From positions 88,546 to 152,545 of the forward strand of contig NW_022881687.1 in assembly GCF_003369915.1 (NCBI RefSeq): a stretch of DNA of 64,000 bases, in the 5' to 3' direction. The position numbers and the translations under genes are program-made. Of this stretch, positions 1 through 8,861 are shown piece by piece (the first letter of the stretch is position 1; the number at the start of each line of letters is the position of its first letter). Source of the stretch: Drosophila miranda (lineage: Eukaryota > Arthropoda > Insecta > Diptera > Drosophilidae). Below the pieces are notes generated by a model. It was not told the origin of the DNA. It saw only the letters and a list, made by a program, of their open reading frames with translations, and searched no databases.

Positions 1-6
1 GTTGGC

Positions 7-129
7 CGCATCCGAGTGGCTGCTGGTCCGGCCACCCAGGATGCGCTGTCAGGTGGATTGGCCTGGCCTCCCCGGCCACGTTCGTCGTCAGATTGTAATG
101 GCGTTTTGAGTGGCTACTGGTCCGGCCAC
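7..129 (-). repeat. 3' UTR stem-loop modules with invariant loop (L1)
   Basis: Two modules are visible. The plus strand shows GTGGC, a spacer, CTGGTCCG, then GCCAC (16-35 and 110-129). The first is nested in an outer CGCATCC/GGATGCG pair (7-13 with 39-45). Further copies probably lie left of the window. Confidence 0.75.
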
Positions 130-141
130 CCAGATGAGGAG

Positions 142-662
142 GTGTTTGTTTTGGCGTTTGATTTTTAATATGTCTTTCTTTGCAGGTGCCTGTCGTCGAT
201 TTGTATGTTGTTGCTGGCGACCCTTGTCTGATTTGTGTTGGCGTAAGAGACGTTTTCAGGTGAGTATATGTGTTTATTGGCAGCCTCTCTCCTGAATCTC
301 CTTCTTCGTTTGCAGGATTTGCTGGCGTCCGGCGGCTCAACACCAGGCCGTCCCGCCCTCACATATTTGGCATGAGAGACGGGTGCGACCCAGTGGAGCG
401 GCAACAGACGCCAGCATCTACGTCGTCGTTGGAATGGCAGCTGTTGGTTTTTAGTTGCGTGACGTCATTGGGATGGTGTGGTAGCAGCGTCATCAATAGG
501 GGCCTCATTTTCCTCCCATTTGGCAGGAAATTGTTTATGTTGATGGCGAGGCAGCTTCTTGAGGGGCAGCTCTGTCTGGTGATTGGCAGGTAAGTCTGGA
601 TTTTTTGCGTTTTGGCAGTTTTTCGTGTTGGCGTGAATTGACTGTTTTTCTTTGTGTTTTAG
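142..662 (+). other. Antisense intron signals C, D and E (L1)
   Basis: On the strand opposite gag: intron D 260-315 (CAG|GTGAGT to TTTGCAG|GATTT, 56 nt) and intron E 590-662 (CAG|GTAAGT to GTTTTAG|TGG, 73 nt). A weaker candidate C runs 142-185 with acceptor TTTGCAG. D and E recur at the same place in other units. The sequences between show no conserved open frame, so a spliced non-coding antisense RNA is the simplest reading. Confidence 0.6.
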
Positions 663-694
663 TGGCTGGCCTATGGAAACGACGATTGGAATCA

Positions 695-2746
695 TTAATA
701 GGCACCGCCCGATCGCATGCTTTCGCGTGCGCTGGCGATTTGGGCCCTCCACACTTGGCCCAGACCCTCCAGATCGTCGAATGGATCGTGGTCGGTCCAC
801 TCGTCGTCATCATCGTCATTAATTGCTTCGCAGTCCATATCGGGTTCGGATTCCGATATGGCTGCGGCGTCAAAGTGCGTATTTGCGGTTGGTCGTGGTG
901 ATGGCTGTGTGGATGCTGCTGCTGCTGTTGTTGTCTGAAGTGGCGGCACTCCTCCCGTGCTCTCGTCCCTTGCCTGCAGCAGGTTTGCCACTTTCGTTAA
1001 TATTGCTGCCAGCTTATCCTCCAGCTCTTTAATTTTTCCCGCATATCTTTTTAGGATATGGGCACAGCTCCCATCGCACTGGGTGCCTGGCTGCTGCTGT
1101 AGCTGGTGTTGGCGTGGCTCCGCAGCACGATTTGGGATCGGCTGCATCGACAGGACCCTGTGGTATTGACGCCCCTCGGCCAGTGGCTGGGGATGTTGGT
1201 CGCGATGCTGTAGCTGTTGCCGATGCTGCCGACCCGGACCGCGCTGGCGTTGCTGCTGCGGCTGTGAGTGGAGTGGCTGTGTGGGTGGCTGCTGCTGCTG
1301 CAACTGTCGCTGTAGTGGCTGCTGGTGACGTTGTGATGGCTGCTGGTGACGATGTGCTGGCTGTTGCTGCTGATGTGGCTGCTGCATTGACTGTGGCTGT
1401 TGCCGTATTGGCTGAGGCTGCTGCTGCTGCTGCCGTTGACGCTCCTCCTCCCTGGCGACCCTGTGGGCCAGGAGCCGCTGCCTGGCTGCCTTGTAGGCGC
1501 TGCAGCCCTTGTAGGCGCTGATGTGGGCGCCCTGGCAGTTGGCGCACTTGGGAGCAGCGTTCCTTGGCTTGCTGCACTCCGTCGTCAGATGTCCACCCGC
1601 GCATTTCATGCAAACAGCAGCTCGTCTACAATATGCGCGGGTGTGGCCAAACACCTGACATCGATGGCACTGGGCGGGGTCACGGGAGACTCCAAGTCTC
1701 TCAACCGTGACGGGCCTCCCACCCATGCGTCGCAGCTTCAACACATCGAATTGACCACGGTCCGGTTTGGGGGCAATCTCAGCCTCGAAGAGGTTGAATT
1801 GGCGGCTGCGATCGAATCGATCAGTGATCGCCCTCACAAACCGAACCGTGAACCCCTCGTTCAGCATACTGCTGCGAAACCAATCCGGCGGCGTGGAGTG
1901 GGAGAGTCCTCGGATGAGGATCCTCAACCCACGTTCCTGGCTGGGCTGATGCCCGAATTCGCCGTGCCGGATGTCATCGTCGGTGGTAGTGGCAGGGGTG
2001 TTTGTGATGGTGATGGCGGTGGTGGTGTTGGTGTTGGTGTTTGTATTTTGTCTGTGTTTTGTTTGCTGCCGCTGCTGGTGATGGCGGCCCCGTCGTCTGG
2101 CCTGCTTCCTCTCACCCTCACCCTCATCGTCACTCCCACTGTCGATGAGGGCGCGGCGTCGTTTTGGTGTTGCTGTTTTTGGTGGCATTTGTGCAGGCTG
2201 GGCTATGGCTTGGATCGACCCGCTGCTCGAACTCGAACCAAGTTCGACACGCAACGGGTTCGATCCGGTCGTGTGTGTGTGTGTGGCTGCCCGTTGGCCG
2301 CTCTGGCGCTCTGCTCTTGCGCGTCGGCTTGCCGGCTCTCCTCCGTCTTCTCCCTCTCCCGTTACTCTCGAACGGTTTTGTATGTCCGAGAGCGTGAGAG
2401 GCGGGAAAAGTGGCAGTGAGAGCGGCGTCCTATCGGCCCTTCCCTTTGTGGTTGGCGCGGTTTTTGTGACGGGGCTCAAGGGGGGAGTGGCTGTGGCCGT
2501 GGATAAATCGGCCATGGCAATGGCTGGGTACTCACGCGATGGGTCGCTGTGGCGTCGGCGCTGTGCATTGGCTGGGGCGTTGGTGTTGGCGCCTGCGCCG
2601 AGGGCTCTGCTGCTGCTGCTGCTATTGGCGGTGTTGGTGTTGATGTTGATGGCTGCTGCTGCTGCTGCTAGGGCGCCTCTGCGGGCCGCTCTGCCGCCGT
2701 CGCTGTGGCGTCTGGCTGACCCTCGTCTGGCCATTCCTCTCGTCAT
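695..2746 (-). CDS. Gag protein of HeT-A-like element L1
   Basis: 683-aa nucleic-acid-binding Gag. The N-terminal third is basic and low-complexity (Ala and Asn/Thr runs), with a nuclear-signal-like basic stretch around 193-221 (KRRR and ARRRGR flanking an acidic SGSDDEGEGE). A PRE_C2HC-type segment (about 272-353) precedes three zinc knuckles: C360-C373 (CX2CX4HX4C), C379-C391 (CX2CX3HX4C) and C401-C415 (CX2CX3HX6C). A long Gln-rich tract follows (about 430-560), then a short coiled-coil-like segment (KIKELEDKLAAI) and an acidic tail ending WRAQIASARESMRSGGAY. This order is typical of jockey-clade gag; in D. melanogaster, HeT-A Gag carries element RNA to telomeres. The ATG starting MTRGMARRG is shared by all six units. 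The frame is intact, and residues from about 70 to the coiled coil match L3 almost exactly. Confidence 0.88.
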   Translation of the reverse strand: MTRGMARRGSARRHSDGGRAARRGALAAAAAAININTNTANSSSSSRALGAGANTNAPANAQRRRHSDPSREYPAIAMADLSTATATPPLSPVTKTAPTTKGRADRTPLSLPLFPPLTLSDIQNRSRVTGEGEDGGEPASRRARAERQSGQRAATHTHTTGSNPLRVELGSSSSSGSIQAIAQPAQMPPKTATPKRRRALIDSGSDDEGEGERKQARRRGRHHQQRQQTKHRQNTNTNTNTTTAITITNTPATTTDDDIRHGEFGHQPSQERGLRILIRGLSHSTPPDWFRSSMLNEGFTVRFVRAITDRFDRSRQFNLFEAEIAPKPDRGQFDVLKLRRMGGRPVTVERLGVSRDPAQCHRCQVFGHTRAYCRRAAVCMKCAGGHLTTECSKPRNAAPKCANCQGAHISAYKGCSAYKAARQRLLAHRVAREEERQRQQQQQPQPIRQQPQSMQQPHQQQQPAHRHQQPSQRHQQPLQRQLQQQQPPTQPLHSQPQQQRQRGPGRQHRQQLQHRDQHPQPLAEGRQYHRVLSMQPIPNRAAEPRQHQLQQQPGTQCDGSCAHILKRYAGKIKELEDKLAAILTKVANLLQARDESTGGVPPLQTTTAAAASTQPSPRPTANTHFDAAAISESEPDMDCEAINDDDDDEWTDHDPFDDLEGLGQVWRAQIASARESMRSGGAY

Positions 2747-3900
2747 AGTTGTTGTTGCTGGTGTTGGTCCCTTTTCCCTTTCGTCAAGTTAATTGCAGTT
2801 AATTGTTTTTTGTGTTTGTATTGGGTTATTTATTGGCACTTTCTCTCTTTTTACACAGTTTTCTCTAGTTGGTTTGTGTACAATTTAATGCTATTTGTTG
2901 GCAACACTCTCTAGTTGGTTTGTGTATATATATGTAAATTAATGTTATTTGTTGGCGTTTACATTAATGTTATTTATTGGGGAGAAGAAAGCTTGTCGGT
3001 AGTAGTAGTGGTGGTGGGGGGGGAAGGGACTTTTTTGTCATGTCAGGGGGCACGGCACGGCACGGCACACGACAGACACCACAAAAAGAACAGGGCACAA
3101 CAGAAGAAACGTCAATGGCGACACGAAAAAATGACACGACACGGTTTTGTCACGTCCGACGATCGCGACCTCTCGAGCGGGTGGACGAGATGAGAGTGGC
3201 GGACGAGGTTCATGGTGGAACTCTCACATGTCCGCCAACTCCCACACTCCCCTCTCGAGAGACCCGATCGCCGATCGTCATTTACCGGTGCTCTCACCCC
3301 CGGTTCCACTTTCACTCATCCCAATATTGAGTGAGATGAAAGTGGTCCGAGGGCAGCAGCACCGATAAGTAGGCAGTGGAAGGTTTGAATTGGCCGTTTG
3401 GTTTAGTGGCTGTGTGTCTTATCGTTGTCTTTGGTTAATGGCTCGTGTTCTTGTGCTTGTGCTGTTTGTGTTGGCTGCTCTGTTTCAAGGGGATGGGATG
3501 GGAAGGGGGGGGATAGATGCCTGCTCCCGTATAACCGCCCGGATACTTTAAACTTCCGGATCTTACGATCCGGGCGCGTGACGCTCCGAAGAGTCGACCG
3601 CATAGCATCTTGTGGGCGGTTGTATTGGCATTGTTGGGGCGTTTGGCAGAGTGGCGAAGGATGGCAGTGTTAATTTTGATCCTGCTCAACCGCTTTTGGG
3701 ATTTAGTGGCCTTTGAAGTGGGTAGGGGGTGGGTGAAGAAATGGCTGGGCATAATTGCCGAAGTTGCGACCGATAACACACTGGGCATTGGTAAATGCAA
3801 TTTGAATTTGTATTGGCTTTTTTTGGTGTGTTATCGGTCAAGTCTGGTATTTGCGTGGTATTTTTTGGTGATACCACATGTCAAGGGGAATTATGGGAAT
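2747..3900 (-). promoter_or_regulatory. Structured 5' UTR of L1
   Basis: No gene is seen here. In plus-strand order it holds an AT-rich stretch (2780-2975), a G-run, GGCAC pentamers (about 3050-3070), and a conserved block with a hairpin whose arms are GGCGGAC/GTCCGCC (3198-3204 with 3230-3236). Next come a G-tract able to form a quadruplex (3489-3512), a 103-bp box nearly identical in all units (3519-3621), and a 14-bp hairpin (3768-3781 with 3826-3839). The box contains CCGGATC-TTAC-GATCCGG (3556-3573) and outer arms AACCGCCC/GGGCGGTT. Promoter activity is possible but not shown by the sequence. Confidence 0.55.
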
Positions 3901-3934
3901 GGCAAATAGGTTGGGAAGAAGAGGACGGAAAAAG

Positions 3935-4192
3935 GTAAAACTAATCAGAAACTACGAAAAATATACAATTAACTACAGAAAAACTACATTAATTTACAAA
4001 AACTTAATTCTAATATCACAGGTAAGTAACTAAAACTATGGACAAACTATCTACGGACATGCAAAACTACAGAAACAACAGAATTGACATCTACAACAAA
4101 AACATTGATGTAGACAAGGTAAAATAAACGATAATTGACATACATTTACACACATATAAACATATTAATTATATTTATTTTATTTCTAACAG
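3935..4192 (+). other. Antisense intron signals A and B (L1)
   Basis: Plus-strand introns with AT-rich bodies: A 3935-4021 (AAG|GTAAAA to ATATCACAG, 87 nt) and B 4119-4192 (CAAG|GTAAAA to TTTCTAACAG|GAGG, 74 nt), with an A-rich 97-nt exon between. Intron A differs in length from L3-L6 (48 nt) yet keeps both ends. Confidence 0.6.
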
Positions 4193-4345
4193 GAGGACAA
4201 CTACAACGAAGCACCAGCCGGCATAACAAACGCAATGCGAACATTACGCCGTATACCGGCCGGCTCTGTTGTCCCCCTGTGTGTTGTTTATTGGCTGGGG
4301 TTGAGTGTTGGCGTGCATCGTGGGCATTGATGGTGTTGATGGCAA

Positions 4346-4676
4346 GCGGCTCTGGTCCGGCCGCCCACGCTGCATCTGTCTAGTGGATATGGCGCATCCA
4401 AGCAAGTGGCACTGGTCCGGCCACCCGAGATGCGATCGTGGTGTGGAGTGGCATTGACATCGTGTGAATGATGCCAACGAATCATATTTGCCGCAACCAA
4501 GTGGCAACTGGTCCGGCCACCAGGATGCGTTGTCGATTGTGTTGTTCATTGGCCGCATCCGAGTGGCTGCTGGTCCGGCCACCCAGGATGCGCTGTCAGG
4601 TGGATTGGCCTGGCCTCCTCGGCCACGTTCATCGTCGGTTTTAATTGTATTTTTGAGTGGCTGCTGGTCCGGCCAC
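4346..4676 (-). repeat. Five 3' UTR stem-loop modules (L2)
   Basis: The loop CTGGTCCG occurs at 4352, 4412, 4508, 4570 and 4664. The first has stem GCGGC/GCCGC and the rest GTGGC/GCCAC, a compensatory change that keeps the pairing. Several modules also have an outer CGCATC/GATGCG-type pair. Confidence 0.78.
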
Positions 4677-4806
4677 CCAGTTGAGGAGGTGTTTGTTTTG
4701 GCGTTTGATCTTTAATTCGTGTTTATTTGCAGGTGCCTTTCGTCATTTTAATTGTTGTTGCTGGCGACCTTTGTCCGGTTTGTGATGGCGTGAGAGGCGT
4801 TTGCAG

Positions 4807-5210
4807 GTGAGTATTTCGTGTGTTTTGGCTGTCTGCTTCTCCCTCCTGTTTCACCTTCTTTTGCAGGATTTGGTGGCGTCCGGCGGCTCAACACCAGGCC
4901 ATCCCGCCCTCACATATTGGCATGAGAGACGGGTGTGACCCAGTGGAGCGGCAACAGGCGCCAGCATCTGCGTCGTCTTTGGAATGGCAGCTGTTGGTTT
5001 GGAGTTGCGTGTCGTCATTGTGTTGGTCGGTGGCAGCGTCATCAAAAGGGGCCTCATTTTGCTCCCATTTGGCAGGAAATTGTTTATGTTGATGGCGAGG
5101 CAGCTTCTTGATGAACAGCTCTGTCTGGTGATTGGCAGGTAAGTGTGGATTTTGTGCGTTTTGGCAGTTTTTCGTGTTGGCGTGAATTGACTGTTTTTAT
5201 TGTGTTTTAG
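4807..5210 (+). other. Antisense intron signals D and E (L2)
   Basis: Intron D 4807-4866 (GCAG|GTGAGT to TTTGCAG|GATTT, 60 nt) and intron E 5139-5210 (GGCAG|GTAAGT to GTTTTAG|TGG, 72 nt), at the same relative places as in L1. Confidence 0.6.
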
Positions 5211-5241
5211 TGGCTGGCCTATGGATCGACGATTGGGCTCA

Positions 5242-7713
5242 TTAACAGTCACCGCCCGAGCGCATGCTTTCGCGTGCGCTGGCGATTTGGGCCCTCCACA
5301 CTTGGCCCAGTCCATCGAATGGATCGTGGTCGGTCCATTGGTCGTCGTCGCCATCGTCTAATTCAGACGCGTCGCAGTCAATGTCGGACTCTGAATCCGA
5401 TATGGCTGCTGCTGTATTGGCGGCGACTGATGGTATTGGCAGAGGGGCAGGAACTGCTGCTGCTGTTGGTTGGAGTGGGGGCATGGCTGTTGTGCCTTTG
5501 CCATTTGCTGCAGCCAATTTGGTGAGTTGCTCTGCCATCTGGTAAATCTTCCTTTCCAACTCATTTATCTGCTCTACATATAATTGCAGATTTTGAGCGC
5601 AGCTGCCATCGCACTGAGCTGCTGGCCGCTGCTGCTGCTGGTGTTGGCGTGGCGTCGGGGCATCATTCGCGATCGGCTGCATCGGCTGGACCCTCTGGTG
5701 TTGGCGCCCCCTGGTCGATGGCTGGGGATGTTGGTCGCCATACCGATGCTGTTGCCGATGCTGCCGATCCGGTTGGTGTTGGCGTTGCTGCTGCGGATTA
5801 TGGAGTGGCTGTGGATGTGGCTGCTGCTGCAACTGTCGCTGTAGTGGCTGCTGGTGACGTTGTGATGGCTGCTGGAGACGATTTGCTGGCTGTTGCTGCT
5901 GATGTGGCTGCTGCATTGACTGTGGCTGTTGCCGTATTGGCTGAGGCTGCTGCTGCTGCTGCCGTTGACGCTCCTCCTCCCTGGCGACCCTGTGGGCCAC
6001 GAGCCGCTGCCTGGCTGCCTTGTAGGCGCTGCAGCCCTTGTAGGCGCTGATGTGGGCGCCCTGGCAGTTGGCGCACTTGGGAGCAGCGGCCCTCGGCTTG
6101 CTGCACTCCGTCGTCAGATGTCCACCCGCGCATTTCATGCAAACAGCAGCTCGTCTACAATATGCGCGGGTGTGGCCAAACACCTGACATCGATGGCACT
6201 GGGCGGGGTCACGGGAGACTCCAAGTCTCTCAACCATGACGGGCCTCCCACCCAGGCGTCGCAGCTTTAACACATCGAATTGACCACGGTCCGGCTTGGG
6301 GGCGATCTCAGCCTCGAAGAGGTTGTATTGGCGGCTGCGATCAAATCGATCAGTGATCGCCCTCACAAACCGAACCGTGAACCCCTCGTTCAGCATGCTG
6401 CTGCGAACCCAATCCGGCGGCGTGGAGTGGGAGAGTCCTCGGATGAGGATCCTCAACCCACGTTCCTGGCTGGGCTGATGCCCGTATTCGCCGTGCCGGA
6501 TGTCATCGTCGGTGGTAGTGGCAGGGGTGTTTGTGATGGTGATGGCGGTGGTGGTGTTGGTGTTGGTAGTGGCGGGTGTATTTGTAATTGTAATTGCGTT
6601 GGCGTCATTATTTGTATTGATATTGTCAGTATTGTCTATATGTATGGCTGGTGATCGTCCATGTATTGGCTGTTGTCGATGTTGGTGATGGCTGTGGGTC
6701 TGGCTAGTTGCATTTATAGTACTGGCAGAGGCAGGGGCAGGGGCATGTGTTGGCTGTGTTGAGTGCGGCAGAGTGGCAGGATCGGCAACTGTGTTGGTGT
6801 TGGCTGTATTTGTTGTCCGTTTCTGCTGCCTCTGTTGTTGCTGCCGCAGCTCGTGCTGCCTCAGCTGCTCCTGGACAATGGCCTCCAGCTCCTCCATGGT
6901 TTGCCTCTTCTTCTTTGGCCTTTTGATTGGCGGTCGCTGCTGCCGCTGCTGGTGATGGCGGCCCCGTCGTCTGGCCTGCTTCCTCTCACCCTCACCCTCA
7001 TCGTCACTCCCACTGTCGATGAGGGCGCGGCGTCGTTTTGGTGTTGCTGGGATTGGCTGTGATTGTGGTTGTGTAGTTGCTGCTGTTTGTCGTAGTATTG
7101 GTGCAGGCTGGGCTATGGCTTGGATCGACCCGCTGCTCGAACTCGAACCAAGTTCGACACGCAACGGGTTCGATCCGGTCGTGTGTGTGTGTGTGGCTGC
7201 CCGTTGGCCGCTCTGGCGCTCTGCTCCTGCGCTTCGGCTTGCCGGCTCTCCTCCGTCTTCTCCCTCTCCCGTTACTCCCGAACAGTTTTGTGCGTCCAAG
7301 AGCGTGAGAGGCGGGAAAAGCGGCAGTGAGAGCGGCGTCCTATCGGCCCTTCCCTTTGTATTTGGCGGGTTTTTTGGATTTGGCGGGGTTACGGGATTTG
7401 TGGATGGTATTGGCCCTGCTGTTGCTGCTGATGTGATGGGGCTCGAGGGGGGAGTGGCTGTGGCCGTGGGTAAATCGGCCATGGCAATGGCTGGGTACTC
7501 ACGCGATGGGTCGCTGTGGCGTCGGCGCTGTGCATTGGCTGGGGCGTTGGTGTTGGCGCCTGCGCCGAGGGCTCTGCTGCTGCTGCTGCTATTGGCGGTG
7601 TTGGTGTTGATGTTGATGGCTGCTGCTGCTGCCGCTAGGGCGCCTCTGCGGGCCGCTCTGCCGCCGTCGCTGTGTCGTCTGGTTGACCCTCGTCTGGCCA
7701 TTCCTCGGGTCAT
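5242..7713 (-). CDS. Gag protein of HeT-A-like element L2 (long form)
   Basis: 823 aa from the conserved MTRGMARRG start. The frame is open 44 codons further, to an ATG at 7845, but that extension reads 5' UTR and is not shared, so I prefer 7713. It has the same domain order as L1 gag. An extra segment of about 150 residues lies between the basic region and the PRE_C2HC segment; it starts with the lysine-rich RPPIKRPKKKRQ, then a predicted helix EELEAIVQEQLRQHELRQQ, then Thr/Asn-rich repeats. L5 has the same insert. The C-terminus is of the type shared with L4 and L6 (LAAANGKGTTAMPPL). Intact frame. Confidence 0.87.
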   Translation of the reverse strand: MTRGMARRGSTRRHSDGGRAARRGALAAAAAAININTNTANSSSSSRALGAGANTNAPANAQRRRHSDPSREYPAIAMADLPTATATPPSSPITSAATAGPIPSTNPVTPPNPKNPPNTKGRADRTPLSLPLFPPLTLLDAQNCSGVTGEGEDGGEPASRSAGAERQSGQRAATHTHTTGSNPLRVELGSSSSSGSIQAIAQPAPILRQTAATTQPQSQPIPATPKRRRALIDSGSDDEGEGERKQARRRGRHHQQRQQRPPIKRPKKKRQTMEELEAIVQEQLRQHELRQQQQRQQKRTTNTANTNTVADPATLPHSTQPTHAPAPASASTINATSQTHSHHQHRQQPIHGRSPAIHIDNTDNINTNNDANAITITNTPATTNTNTTTAITITNTPATTTDDDIRHGEYGHQPSQERGLRILIRGLSHSTPPDWVRSSMLNEGFTVRFVRAITDRFDRSRQYNLFEAEIAPKPDRGQFDVLKLRRLGGRPVMVERLGVSRDPAQCHRCQVFGHTRAYCRRAAVCMKCAGGHLTTECSKPRAAAPKCANCQGAHISAYKGCSAYKAARQRLVAHRVAREEERQRQQQQQPQPIRQQPQSMQQPHQQQQPANRLQQPSQRHQQPLQRQLQQQPHPQPLHNPQQQRQHQPDRQHRQQHRYGDQHPQPSTRGRQHQRVQPMQPIANDAPTPRQHQQQQRPAAQCDGSCAQNLQLYVEQINELERKIYQMAEQLTKLAAANGKGTTAMPPLQPTAAAVPAPLPIPSVAANTAAAISDSESDIDCDASELDDGDDDQWTDHDPFDGLGQVWRAQIASARESMRSGGDC

Positions 7714-8860
7714 GGCTGGCTGTTGGTTTTTGTGTTGGCGATTTGCTGTCTGTTTGCTGCTTCCAATTAAAAAGTCTCTTGTGTGTGTTTGTTTGTGTTT
7801 AATGTATTTATTGGCACTTTTATTCACAGTTTTCTCATCTATCACAGTTTACTCTTTTAGTTTGTGATGTTTGAGATGTTTGTTAGTGGCACAGTAAGAT
7901 GTGGACGGGAAATAAAAGCTTGTCACTGTAATTAATGGGTGTGGTGGAGGAAGGGCGGCACGGCACGGCACGGCACACAACAGACACCACAAAAAGAAAA
8001 ACAGGGCACAGCAGAAAAAACGGAAATGGCGACACTGCACGGAACAATAAGAAGCGACACGACACGAAACGGTTGAAGCACGTCCGACGAACGCGACCTC
8101 TCGAGCGGGTGGACGAGATGAGAGTGGCGGACGAGGTTCATGGTGGAACACTCATATGTCCGCCAACTCCCACACCCTCCTCCATACTCGAGAGACCCGA
8201 TCGCCGATCGTCATTTACCGGTGCTCTCACCCCCGGTTCCACTTTCACTCACCCCAATATTGAGTGAGATGAAAGTAGTCCGAGGGCAGCAGCACCGATA
8301 AGTAGGCAATGGAAATTGGAATGGCCTTTTGTTTTATTGGCTGATGCGTGTTGTCTTTGGTAAATGGCTCGTGTTCTTGTGTGTTCTTTGTGCTGTTTGA
8401 ATTGGCTGCTCTGTTTCAAGGGGATGGGATGGGAAGGGGGATAGATGCCTGCTCCCGTATAACCGCCCGGATACTGTAAACTTCCGGATCTTTCGATCCG
8501 GGCGCGTGACGCTCCGAAGAGTCGACCGCATAGCATCTTGTGGGCGGTTGTAATGGCATTATTGGGGCATTTGGCAGAGTGGCGAACGTTGGCAGTGTAT
8601 ATTATAATCCTGCTCAGCCTCATTTGGAATTTAGTTGCTTTGAAGTGGGTGGGGTGGGGTGGGTGTGGGATTGGCTGGGCATAATTGCCGAAGTTGCGAC
8701 CGATAACACACCGGGTTGATAAAAGCAATTTGAATTTGTATTGGCTTTTTGGTGTGTTATCGGTCAAAGTCTGGTATTTGCGTGGTATTTTTTGGTGATA
8801 CCACATGTCAAGGGGAATTATGGGAATGGCAAATAGGTTGGGAAGAAGAGGACGGAAAAA
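7714..8860 (-). promoter_or_regulatory. Structured 5' UTR of L2
   Basis: No separate gene is seen. GGCAC pentamers lie near 7954-7975, a quadruplex-capable G-tract at 8420-8440, the conserved 103-bp box at 8447-8549, and a 15-bp hairpin at 8698-8712 with 8751-8765. Near gag it is of the class shared with L3, L5 and L6 (AATTAAAAAGTCTCTTGTG), not the L1/L4 class. Confidence 0.55.
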
Positions 8861-8861
8861 G

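Larger units (their letters stand above)
1..4280 (-). mobile_element. L1: HeT-A-like gag-only telomeric retrotransposon, 3' end cut by window edge
   Basis: First of six related head-to-tail units. On the minus strand it reads 5' UTR (4280-2747), gag (2746-695), 3' UTR (694-1, incomplete). No reverse transcriptase ORF is present. The right boundary is provisional: it is placed just after the CCCCCTGT run where unit families diverge. Its 5' UTR resembles L4 near gag but L2 further out, and its gag core is identical to L3, so the unit is a mosaic. HeT-A-like is an inference from gag-only structure, zinc knuckles and tandem orientation. Confidence 0.8.

Noticed and set aside
186..589. Protein-coding exons between antisense introns C, D and E
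   Set aside because: The stretches contain stops in the frames I checked, and these differ between units, so no conserved protein can be supported.
3049..3070. GGCAC pentamers as telomerase-type telomeric repeats
   Set aside because: Only a few copies per unit, inside each L 5' UTR, with no simple terminal repeat arrays in the window.
4346..4676. CRISPR-like array
   Set aside because: The repeats are imperfect hairpins with related, non-unique spacers in an insect-type retrotransposon UTR. No cas genes are present.
7714..7845. 44-codon N-terminal extension of L2 gag
   Set aside because: It is open only in this unit, it reads 5' UTR sequence, and the conserved start MTRGMARRG is used by the other five.
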